Positions 9,670 through 17,407 of a stretch of DNA of 64,000 nucleotides are shown here, piece after piece (the stretch's first letter is position 1; each line of letters begins with the position of its first letter). The notes under the pieces were generated by a model. The model saw nothing but the letters and a program-made list of their open reading frames with translations, was not told where the DNA came from and made no database searches. The DNA comes from Deltaproteobacteria bacterium (GTDB lineage: Bacteria; Myxococcota_A; Polyangia; Polyangiales; JADJMO01), in the NCBI GenBank assembly GCA_016182965.1, contig JACPFM010000032.1, positions 1-64,000 of the forward strand. The letters are read 5' to 3'. Both the position numbers and the translations under genes were made by a program.

Positions 9670-10835
9670 GCGCGGCCTCCAGCCAGGGTGTCGCGCAGCG
9701 CCTCGAGGAAGCGATCGCACTCGGCGCGCGTGCCGACGCTGACGCGGATGCGGTCGGGGTGGGCGGGGAAGTTGCGCACCAGCACCCCGCGCGCCTTCAG
9801 CGCGCTCGTCGCCTCGGCGCCGCCGAGGCCCTCGAGCCCGAGCCAGACGAAGTTGGCGTCGGCTCGGCCGAACCGCACGCGATCGACCCGGCGCAGCTCG
9901 GAGAGCAGCCGCGCGCGCTGCTCGCAGACGTTCGCCACGTGGCGATCGATCGCCGGCGCGAGCGGGCCGAGCGCGCAGGCGGCCGCCGCCTGCGAGAACG
10001 TCGGGAGGTTGTAGGGGAGCCGCACCTTCTCGAGCTCGGCGGCGAGCAGCGGGTGCGCGACCGCCCAGCCGACGCGCAGCGCCGCGAGGCCGATCTTCGA
10101 CAGCGTGCGAAGCACGACGACGTGCGACGACTCGGCGAGCAGATCGAGCCCGGTGACGCCGCGCCACGGATCGCCTTCGGCGAGGCGGAACGGCAGGTAC
10201 GCCTCGTCGACGACCACCACCGACGGCGGATCGACGCGCGCCGCAGCCTCGACGATGCGGCGCACGCGCCCGAGATCGTAGGCGCCGCTCGTCGGGTTGT
10301 TCGGCGTGGCGAGGAACACCACCGCGGGACGATGCGCGCGGATGGCGTCGATCGTGCCCTGCTCGTCGACGTCCCAGTCGGCGTCGAGCGGCACCGTCAC
10401 GACGTCGTAGCCGTGCACGCGCGCCGAGATGCGGTACATGACGAACGTCGGCGCGGGGACGACGATCGTCGCCGGCTTGCCGTCGACGCCGCGTCCGAGC
10501 GCCGCGAGCAGGATGGCGATCACCTCGTCGGAGCCGACGCCGATGACGAGCGAGTCGCCGGAGGCGCCGATCTTGCCGGCGATCGCCGCGCGCAGCGCGG
10601 TGGCGCGCACGTCCGGGTAGCGGGCGGGCTCCACGGCGGAGAGCGCCTCGGCCAGGCACGCGCGCTCGGCCTCGTCGAGCGTCGGCAGGAGCGCGGGCGC
10701 CTCGTTCGCGTCGAGGCGCACCGGCACCGGCGTCGGATCCGGCACGTACGGTGAGAGCTCGGCGAGGGCCGGCGGGGTGCGCGCGGCGATCAGTGCGCGA
10801 ACGGCACGAACGGCGCGGACGGCGGCGTCGGACAT
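9666..10835 (-). CDS. hisC: Histidinol-phosphate aminotransferase (class I/II PLP enzyme)
   Basis: 389 residues. Converts histidinol phosphate and 2-oxoglutarate to imidazole acetol phosphate and glutamate (reverse of the biosynthetic direction) in the cytoplasm. Seen: PYVPDPTPVPVRLDANEAP near the N-terminus, the cofactor-binding VVVDEAYLPF segment, and the PLP-Lys motif RTLSKIGLAALRVGW, all typical of HisC. Other his genes are absent here. A related aromatic aminotransferase role is possible. It sits between the M16-like lipoprotein gene and a histidine kinase gene with which it overlaps by ATGA, an unusual context for a housekeeping enzyme. Confidence 0.85.
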   Translation of the reverse strand: MSDAAVRAVRAVRALIAARTPPALAELSPYVPDPTPVPVRLDANEAPALLPTLDEAERACLAEALSAVEPARYPDVRATALRAAIAGKIGASGDSLVIGVGSDEVIAILLAALGRGVDGKPATIVVPAPTFVMYRISARVHGYDVVTVPLDADWDVDEQGTIDAIRAHRPAVVFLATPNNPTSGAYDLGRVRRIVEAAARVDPPSVVVVDEAYLPFRLAEGDPWRGVTGLDLLAESSHVVVLRTLSKIGLAALRVGWAVAHPLLAAELEKVRLPYNLPTFSQAAAACALGPLAPAIDRHVANVCEQRARLLSELRRVDRVRFGRADANFVWLGLEGLGGAEATSALKARGVLVRNFPAHPDRIRVSVGTRAECDRFLEALRDTLAGGRA

Positions 10836-10847
10836 GGCCGCGACATG

Positions 10848-13301
10848 CTACTTCGCGAGACGCGCGACGACGAGTTGCGTCTTGTCCTCGTCGAGCAGTT
10901 TGGCGGCGGCGGCGCGCAGCGGCGATAGCTCCATCTGCGGTGCGGGTGCGAGCAGGTCGCCTGCGAAGAGGTCCACGACGCGCGCGCGCGGATCGAGGCG
11001 GCGCGCCGTCCGCGCGGCCGCGCGATCACGGTCGGCGCGGGCCAGGTCGGCGGCGTCGATGCCGCCGCTGCGGAGCTTCTCGAGCACCGCGCGCACCCGC
11101 CCGACGACCGCGTCGACGTTCGAATCCGGAGCGAGGGCCACGATGACGAGCGCGTGCCGCGCGACGCCCCGCACGAGGCGCGCCTCCCAGCGCGTGGCGA
11201 GGCCTGCGCCCAGCTCCGCGGCCAGCCGGCCGTCCTTGCCGTCGAGGATCGCCGCGATCTCCGCCGCCGCCTCGCGCGAGGCCTCGTCGACCGGGAGCGC
11301 GAGGGCGACGCCGGTTCCGGTCTTCACCGTCAGCGCGTGGATCGCGCCCTTCGGCGCCGGGCCGGCGTCGACCAGCGGGCAGGCGCGCGCCTCGCCCGGC
11401 CGGCGCGGCACCCATCGCTCGGCGGCGCGGGCGACCGCGTCGGCCTGCGCCTCGTCGGCGTTGGCCAGCACGGCGAGACGGAGCGGTCCGCTGCGCAACG
11501 AGGCGAGGCGGAGGTCGACCTGCTCGAGCCCCACCTTCGCGACGGCCTCGAGCGTGCCCTGCGGATCGAGCCAGCTCGGGTGGAGCGGAGACGAGAAGCG
11601 GACGGCCGAGCGCACCAGCTCGTCTGCGACAACCGGTGTCGCGAGTGACCCGAGGCCGTCGGCCCGAGCCGCCGCCAGGTGCTCCGCCGCCGGGAAGGAC
11701 GCGAGGAACGAGCGACCCACCGTGTCGCCGACCCGGTGCCCGACGCTGGCGGCCGACTCGCCGGGGCGCGCCGCGGCGTGGGCCACGAGCCCGACACCGG
11801 TCGTCGCGCTCCACGGCTCGACGACGACGCCGCTCTGCGACCCGTGCGACGCGTGCGCGGCGACCAGCGCGCGCGCGGCGATCGAGGCGGTGCCGGCGTC
11901 GGACACGCCCTCGTGCGCGACGCTGCACGGCGAGCCGAGCGCGACCCACAGCTCGCCCTGCCCCGCCTCGGTGCGGGACTTCAGCTCGATCTCGCTCTTG
12001 GTCCACGCCAGCTTCGCCTTCTGCATGGCGAGCGCGAACTTGGGCGCGAGCTGCGCGAGCGCGGCGCCTTCGTCGATCGACGGCCCCTTCACGATCGACG
12101 ACGCGGCCACCGCCAGCGTCGCCCACGACGAGAGCGGCGCCGGCGCCGACGTCGGCCACGCCCAGAACGCCGCGCGATCGGCCGCCTCGCGCGGATCGCC
12201 GCCGCTCGCGATGGCGGTCTTGCTCGCCTGCGCGTCGTCGATCGCCTCGAGCGACTGCAGCGCGAGCTCCACCTCCTGGCGCGCGACCTCGAGCGCGACC
12301 GCGGTGCGCAGCGCGAGGCGCTCGGGATCCTTCAGCGACGATCGGACGGCGGGCGAGGGCTCGACCTCGACCACCACGCACGCGCCCTCGGCGCGCGCCG
12401 CGCCCGACAAACCGCGCAGGCGGAAGTCGTCGGCGGCGCGCAGCCGCGAGGCGAGCGGCCCGCCCTCGTCGGTCAACAGCGGGAGCGCGCCGGGCAGCGC
12501 AGCGCGCGGCCCTCCTTCGACGACTACCACGCCGCCCGCGTGCCCCATCGAGAGCGTGACCGCGGTCGATTTCCAGGCGCTCGGTGTCCCGAGCGACGGC
12601 GGGAGCGGCTCGGCGCCCTTGACGGTGACCGAGCCGGCGTACGCCGGCTGCGAGCGCCACGCCTGCACGAACGTGTCGGTCGAGCCGCTCCCTACCGCGC
12701 CGACGATCATCGTGTCGGCGCGCACCACCGCGGCGCGGGCCGCCTCGGCGAACGCGGCGGGATCGTCCGGCGGCTTGAACGACGCAGGGCGCGTCGGTCG
12801 CTCGAGGCAACGCGTGGCGCGCGACAGGGCGGGATCGATCACCGGCCGCGCGGCGAACGCGTCGAGCGCCTTGCGCACGGCGGCCATCGCCGGCTCGCCC
12901 TTGGTGATCGGCGTGCTCAGCGCGGCGTCGAGCTGCCCCGCCGTCGCCGCCCCGAGCTGCGGCACGAGCGCGCGCACGCGCGCGAGCTGCGTGCCCGGCA
13001 CCACCTCGACCCCGCCGAACGCCGCCGCCTCGAGCCGCGCGCCGACGAGCGCCGACACCAGCGCGAGGCGCAGCTCGTCACCGGGCTGATCGCCGCGCAG
13101 CTCGAGGGCGATCGCCGCCGAAGGGTCGCCGTCTCGGCGCACGACGACGAGCCGCGGCCGCCCCGACGCGGCGTGGACCTCGACGCCCGGCGGCGGCTTC
13201 GGCGGCTCGTTCGCGGGCTTCGGCGCTCTCGCGGCCGGGCACCCGATCGCGAACAGCGAAGCGGCGACTAGAGCTCGATGTCGGCGACCGAGCGGGGGCA
13301 C
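10848..13301 (-). CDS. M16 peptidase-like lipoprotein without zinc site
   Basis: 817 residues from GTG 13301; LFAIGC near residues 16-21 is a lipobox. Two tandem halves resemble M16 (insulinase/processing peptidase) folds, best seen in the C-terminal half: RLAAELGAGLATRWEARL and VIVALAPDSNVDAVVGRVRA match the M16 C-terminal layout. The N-terminal half aligns with the M16 start (RLVVVRRDGDPSAAIALELR) but lacks the HxxEH zinc motif, so this is probably a non-catalytic structural or chaperone-like member. The start overlaps the upstream lipoprotein gene by 34 bases, implying coupled translation. It ends 12 bases before hisC. Confidence 0.75.
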   Translation of the reverse strand: MPPLGRRHRALVAASLFAIGCPAARAPKPANEPPKPPPGVEVHAASGRPRLVVVRRDGDPSAAIALELRGDQPGDELRLALVSALVGARLEAAAFGGVEVVPGTQLARVRALVPQLGAATAGQLDAALSTPITKGEPAMAAVRKALDAFAARPVIDPALSRATRCLERPTRPASFKPPDDPAAFAEAARAAVVRADTMIVGAVGSGSTDTFVQAWRSQPAYAGSVTVKGAEPLPPSLGTPSAWKSTAVTLSMGHAGGVVVVEGGPRAALPGALPLLTDEGGPLASRLRAADDFRLRGLSGAARAEGACVVVEVEPSPAVRSSLKDPERLALRTAVALEVARQEVELALQSLEAIDDAQASKTAIASGGDPREAADRAAFWAWPTSAPAPLSSWATLAVAASSIVKGPSIDEGAALAQLAPKFALAMQKAKLAWTKSEIELKSRTEAGQGELWVALGSPCSVAHEGVSDAGTASIAARALVAAHASHGSQSGVVVEPWSATTGVGLVAHAAARPGESAASVGHRVGDTVGRSFLASFPAAEHLAAARADGLGSLATPVVADELVRSAVRFSSPLHPSWLDPQGTLEAVAKVGLEQVDLRLASLRSGPLRLAVLANADEAQADAVARAAERWVPRRPGEARACPLVDAGPAPKGAIHALTVKTGTGVALALPVDEASREAAAEIAAILDGKDGRLAAELGAGLATRWEARLVRGVARHALVIVALAPDSNVDAVVGRVRAVLEKLRSGGIDAADLARADRDRAAARTARRLDPRARVVDLFAGDLLAPAPQMELSPLRAAAAKLLDEDKTQLVVARLAK

Positions 13302-14074
13302 AGCTTGAAGGTGTAGAAGAAGTCGAGGACCCCGGTGATCGACTTGTACGTCGTGCCCTTCTTCGGGTTCAGCGCCGTGGTCTCGTGCATGGGGAAGAAC
13401 TTCGACGAGACCATCAGGTACCCGGTCGTCTCTTCCTTACCAGTTCGCTCGACGACGATCGGGGTCCGGGCTTCGGGCCGGCCGAGCGAGAAGTCGGAGT
13501 CGAGCGTGACGTTCTTGAAGCGCACGAGGCGGCTCGCGTACTGCATCGCCACGAACGGATCGCGGATGTCCTCGGGCGTGAGGTCGATGGGCGCGGGCGC
13601 TCGACCCTCGTAGGTGAGGGTCAGCGACGCGTTCGACGCCTGGGGCTGCGCCAGACCCAAAGGCTTGAACTTGTTCGTCTCAGGTCCCGGCGGACCGGTG
13701 AAGGCAAGGTAATCACCTGTCAGATCGACGCCCATGCCGGGAGCGAGCTCGAGATCGGGCGGGTTCTTGGTCGGGCGGTAGAGGCGCAGCCCCGACCAGG
13801 GCGTGCCCTTCGGGGCCGGCTGCAGCGGATCCTGCACGAAGATGTCGCCGACGCCCTTGCCGTCCTTCGTCTCGTCATAGGCGTCGACCGCGACGATCAC
13901 CACGCCGCTGGCGCGGATGGTCTGCCCGTCGCCGATGCGCGTCTTCGGATCGGACTGCGAGGCGATCGGGGTCGAGAGAGGCTTCGGGTTCTCTTGGAGG
14001 TTGTTCAGATCGCCGCCCCCCGACGAGCAGGCGCTCGTCGCGACGAGCGCGAGGGCGAGGAAGAGCCGCGACAT
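13268..14074 (-). CDS. Hypothetical lipoprotein
   Basis: 268 residues from ATG 14074 (MSRLFLALALVATSACSSGG), a textbook lipoprotein signal with Cys16. The frame is open further upstream but without an export signal. The mature part contains GDGQTIRASGVVIVAVDAYDE, IFVQDPL and a MGVDLTGDYLAF segment, reminiscent of OB-fold-like envelope domains, but I do not recognise a family. It is the first gene of the minus-strand run that continues through the M16-like, hisC, kinase and regulator genes. Confidence 0.75.
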   Translation of the reverse strand: MSRLFLALALVATSACSSGGGDLNNLQENPKPLSTPIASQSDPKTRIGDGQTIRASGVVIVAVDAYDETKDGKGVGDIFVQDPLQPAPKGTPWSGLRLYRPTKNPPDLELAPGMGVDLTGDYLAFTGPPGPETNKFKPLGLAQPQASNASLTLTYEGRAPAPIDLTPEDIRDPFVAMQYASRLVRFKNVTLDSDFSLGRPEARTPIVVERTGKEETTGYLMVSSKFFPMHETTALNPKKGTTYKSITGVLDFFYTFKLCPRSVADIEL

Positions 14075-14132
14075 GGCGGATCGGGTAGCACGGAACGGGG
14101 CCGGGTTCGACTGGCGCACGTCACGACCGGGT

Positions 14133-14147
14133 CGAAGGTCGAGGGCC
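14133..14147 (+). repeat. Left copy of 15-bp inverted repeat flanking the MurE-like gene
   Basis: CGAAGGTCGAGGGCC. It matches the reverse complement of 15410-15424 at 14 of 15 positions. The surrounding 14131-14160 also repeats GGTCGAAGGT, so this is a repeat-rich intergenic patch. Confidence 0.7.
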
Positions 14148-14192
14148 GAGGGTCGAAGGTGATCGGCGGCCGGGATCACCTACCATTCGTCC

Positions 14193-15326
14193 GTGCGCAC
14201 AGTCGGTGTGACCGGGACGAACGGAAAAACCACGACGACGACCTGGATCGCGGCCGCCCTGCGCTCCCTCGGGCACCCCGTCGCCTGCATCACGACCGTC
14301 GGCTGCTCCCTCGACGGCGAGCCGGTCGACGTCCCGCGGACGCACGAGGGCTCGCGGGAGGTCGCGCGCCGCGCCGACGCCGCCGGCGGGCTGTGGTCCG
14401 CCGTCGAGTACACGAGCGAGGCCCTCGCCCGCGGCTATGCGCGACTGTGGCCCGCGGACGTCGCGGTCTTCACCAACCTCACTCACGATCACCTCGACGC
14501 GCACGGATCGGCCGAGCACTACCTCGCGAGCAAGGCCCAGCTGTTCCTCGCGCTGCCCGAAGGCGGGGTGGCGGTGCTGAACGGGCGTGACGAGGCGAGC
14601 GCGCTCATCGCCGAGGTCGTTCCTGCGCACGCGCGGGTGATCACCTACGGCGTGCCGTCGCGCGGCGAGGCGGCGATGCCGATCGATCACGACGCGCGCG
14701 CGGTGACGCTGTCGTGGGAGGGCACGACGGTCGACGTCGGCGCGCGCACGCTGCGCACGCGCGCCATCGGCGAGGTCTTCGCCGAGAACGCGCTCGCCGC
14801 CTGGATCGCCGCGATCGCCGCCGGCGCCGATCCGGACGCAGCGGCGCGCGCGATCGCCGACGCGGCGCCGCCCCCCGGTCGCTTCGAGGTGGTGCGCGAG
14901 CGCCCGTGGGTGGTCGTCGACTACGCGCACTCGCCCGACGCGCTCTCGCGCACGCTGCGCGCCGCGCGCGCGCTCTGCAGCGGCTCGCTGCACGTGGTGT
15001 TCGGCGCCGGCGGCAACCGCGATCGCGACAAGCGCCCGGCGATGGGCGCGGCAGCGTCGATCGCGGATCGCATCTGGCTCACCACCGACAACCCGCGCGA
15101 CGAGGACCCGGCCGACATCGCGCGCGCCGTCGCCGCCGGCATCGCGCCCGGCTGCGACGTCGTGGAGGAGCCCGATCGCGCGCGCGCGATCGAACGCGCC
15201 ATCCGCGCCGCCGAGGCGAACGACGTGATCGTCCTCGCCGGCAAGGGCCACGAGCGCACGCAGCTCATCGGCGGTCAGGCGCACCCGTTCGACGACGCCG
15301 CGATCGCGCGCGCCTTCGACCGCTAG
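14193..15326 (+). CDS. MurE-like ligase lacking the N-terminal UDP-binding domain
   Basis: 377 residues from GTG 14193. The protein begins almost at once with the ATP loop GVTGTNGKTTTTTW, whereas MurE normally has a domain of about 90 residues first. Central-domain motifs follow (FTNLTHDHLDAHGSAEHYLASKAQLF, cited here in pieces: FTNLTHDHLD and the carbamylated-Lys region SKAQLF), then WVVVDYAHSPDAL, FGAGGNRDRDKRP and the C-terminal DNPRDEDP and AGKGHE motifs. DNPR is the diaminopimelate-binding signature of MurE. The usual EVSSHAL is VEYTSEAL here. It may add an amino acid to a substrate other than UDP-MurNAc-dipeptide. Flanked by inverted repeats. Confidence 0.8.
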   Translation: MRTVGVTGTNGKTTTTTWIAAALRSLGHPVACITTVGCSLDGEPVDVPRTHEGSREVARRADAAGGLWSAVEYTSEALARGYARLWPADVAVFTNLTHDHLDAHGSAEHYLASKAQLFLALPEGGVAVLNGRDEASALIAEVVPAHARVITYGVPSRGEAAMPIDHDARAVTLSWEGTTVDVGARTLRTRAIGEVFAENALAAWIAAIAAGADPDAAARAIADAAPPPGRFEVVRERPWVVVDYAHSPDALSRTLRAARALCSGSLHVVFGAGGNRDRDKRPAMGAAASIADRIWLTTDNPRDEDPADIARAVAAGIAPGCDVVEEPDRARAIERAIRAAEANDVIVLAGKGHERTQLIGGQAHPFDDAAIARAFDR

Positions 15327-15409
15327 CCGCTGGCGGCAAGGCGTGTCGGATCCGCTCACTGTCGATTCGGTCAAACGTCGGAGGACCGGCGTCGAAGAAC
15401 GCGTCGTTC

Positions 15410-15424
15410 GGCTCTCGACCTTCG
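15410..15424 (-). repeat. Right copy of 15-bp inverted repeat flanking the MurE-like gene
   Basis: GGCTCTCGACCTTCG, the reverse complement of 14133-14147 with one mismatch. It lies in the 108-base gap between the MurE-like gene and the convergent Rpn-like nuclease gene, followed by another TCGACCTT. Confidence 0.7.
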
Positions 15425-15434
15425 CGTTCGACCT

Positions 15435-16313
15435 TCAGACCCCGATGACTTCCTCGAGCGAGGCGGCCGAGAGGACTCGTTCAGCCCAGGTCTCGAGCTC
15501 CCGGCTGCTCGCCCGATTCACGCGATCGACCGCCGATGCCGGCAGCGCGCCGAAGCGGGTGGCGAGCTGGCGCAGCAACAGCGCGCGCTGCCCCTCGGCC
15601 CGGCCGTCGTCGAGAGCCTCCTGGCGATCGAGCTTGCGCATGATCTCGGCCTCTCGACGCATCTCGGCGATGCGTTGCGCAGACGGCTCGAGCGACAGGA
15701 TTTCGAGGGCGTGCTTGGCTTCGGCCATGATGGGTGCCTCGCTCGCCAACGATTCTAGCGCGCGCTCGTCCCCGTCACCAAGGCGAAGGAAGCGGGCCCA
15801 GCGCTGGAGCTCGATGTGCTCGCCCTCGGAGGGCGCCTGCTCGAGTCGCGGCAGCTCGATGACGTGCACCGCGAGGTCGTCCGAGAGCACCGCGTGATCG
15901 TGCACCTCGCGTACCTGATACATCGAGTGGAAGCGTCGCGACGACGAGCGCGCGTCGAGGAAGACGACGCAGACGACCGGCTCGAGCCTCGCGTAGTCGT
16001 CGCCGCGCCTCAGCCGACCCGAGTAGAGACGCGCCCAATGGTAGAGCCAGCGCCCGCCGTGGGCGCGACGCGCGTCGCACTCCATCTCGACGTCGACGAG
16101 CCCGCCGTCTTCGAGCTTCACCAGGACATCGAGCCGAACGCCTCGATCGGTCGCGAGATCGACCGGGAGCTCCGGGTTCAGGACGGTGACCTGCGTGATC
16201 GGCGATGGGGGCCTCAGGACGGCGGCCAGCAGCGACGTGAGCAGGCGCGCGTTGCGCGGCTCGGCGAAGAGCATCTTGAAGACGACGTCGAGCTTCGGAT
16301 CGAGGAGCGTCAT
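15435..16313 (-). CDS. Rpn-family PD-(D/E)XK nuclease with C-terminal DUF4351
   Basis: 292 residues from ATG 16313; an in-frame GTG lies three codons upstream. The N-terminus LLDPKLDVVFKMLFAEP and the later VRLDVLVKLEDGGLVDVEME (D...E-x-E) fit the Rpn/PDDEXK_2 transposase-like nuclease superfamily, in which Asp and Glu bind the metal. The C-terminal 50 residues (RQLATRFGALPASAVDRVNR) match DUF4351, a frequent tail on these proteins. Rpn proteins promote RecA-independent recombination and some act in defence. It converges with the MurE-like gene. No partner genes seen. Confidence 0.85.
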   Translation of the reverse strand: MTLLDPKLDVVFKMLFAEPRNARLLTSLLAAVLRPPSPITQVTVLNPELPVDLATDRGVRLDVLVKLEDGGLVDVEMECDARRAHGGRWLYHWARLYSGRLRRGDDYARLEPVVCVVFLDARSSSRRFHSMYQVREVHDHAVLSDDLAVHVIELPRLEQAPSEGEHIELQRWARFLRLGDGDERALESLASEAPIMAEAKHALEILSLEPSAQRIAEMRREAEIMRKLDRQEALDDGRAEGQRALLLRQLATRFGALPASAVDRVNRASSRELETWAERVLSAASLEEVIGV

Positions 16314-16412
16314 TCCGAACACGTGCGCATCGCGCGGCGAGGTGCACGCCGCCGGCGGACAGACAATGACCGCCCGGCCCGAGTCAGCGCGAAGATCCGC
16401 GCGGCACGCGCT

Positions 16413-17363
16413 TCATCCCCAGTAGAGCATCTCGTGCTCGATCGGCTTGCCCTGGCTCTCGAAGCGCACGAGCAGCTTGTCGCCCTCGGCGGTCACCGAG
16501 TGACCGGCCCCCGGATCGGCCGGAAAATACAGCGCGTGCGAGAAGCCCGCGTGATCGAGCCACATCAGGTGAAGGCCCGCCTTGCCCATGCCGTGCATCA
16601 ACAACAGGCGCGCCTCGCCGAGCAGCGTGAACTCGAGCTGGAGGAAGCCGAGCGAGTCGAGCTGCTCGGGCGACGGGAAGTCGCGGCCGAGATCGCGGAG
16701 CTCGGGCAGGTGCGCGACGAGGTACTTGTGCAGTTTGTCGTAGCGGACGATCTTCAGCGGCGGCAGCTTGCGATCGGGCCGCTCGCGCACGATGGGCGGC
16801 AGCTCCTCGGGCCGCGCGGTCGCGCGCTCGACGTGCACGCGATAGCGGGTGGCGAGCCCGGCGTGGTCGATCTCGGCGTCGCCGAGCGACTTCAGCCACC
16901 AGGCGAACGGCGACAGATCGCCGGTGCCGGCGCGGCTCTCGAGCGTGACGACGCTCTCCCACAGGGGCCGGCGCACGCCCCACTTCCCGCCGTGCGCCTG
17001 AACGATGCACGCGCCGACGTAGACCGCGCCGTGGATGACGAACGGGACGAGCGGCCCGTCCGGATCGCCCGGTCGGCTGGCCGACAGGAGCCGGTCGCGC
17101 AGGTCGCGATCGATCGCCGCCCCGAGCCGATGGACGGACGCGTCGGTGCGGTCGAGCACGAGGTCGCGCCCGAGCACCGTGGCCGCCATGCGCGAGAACA
17201 CGGTGGCGATGTCGTCGAGCTCGCGCGCGAACCGCGGGTTGTGCGCCGGGTTCGCCTCGGCCGTGCGGGCGGCCACCAGCGCGGCCGCGTCCTCGCGCAG
17301 ATCCGGCGGGTACAGCGGGCGGAAGAACGTCTCGAAGAGGCGTTCGGCGGTCCAGACGGCCAT
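16413..17363 (-). CDS. Conserved hypothetical protein
   Basis: 316 residues from ATG 17363, placed by a GGAGG ribosome-binding site five bases upstream. No signal peptide or membrane segment. The sequence is Arg-, His- and Trp-rich with motifs such as TAERLFETFFRPLYPPDLR, KIVRYDKLHKYLV and LLLMHGMGKAGLHLMWLDH. I recognise no family. It is divergent from the DUF4388 gene with only 44 bases between starts, so the two may share a bidirectional promoter and a cellular process. Confidence 0.7.
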   Translation of the reverse strand: MAVWTAERLFETFFRPLYPPDLREDAAALVAARTAEANPAHNPRFARELDDIATVFSRMAATVLGRDLVLDRTDASVHRLGAAIDRDLRDRLLSASRPGDPDGPLVPFVIHGAVYVGACIVQAHGGKWGVRRPLWESVVTLESRAGTGDLSPFAWWLKSLGDAEIDHAGLATRYRVHVERATARPEELPPIVRERPDRKLPPLKIVRYDKLHKYLVAHLPELRDLGRDFPSPEQLDSLGFLQLEFTLLGEARLLLMHGMGKAGLHLMWLDHAGFSHALYFPADPGAGHSVTAEGDKLLVRFESQGKPIEHEMLYWG

Positions 17364-17407
17364 CGCCTCCGGGTAGTGTAGGCTGCGCTCCGGGGAAAGC
17401 CCTCGTG

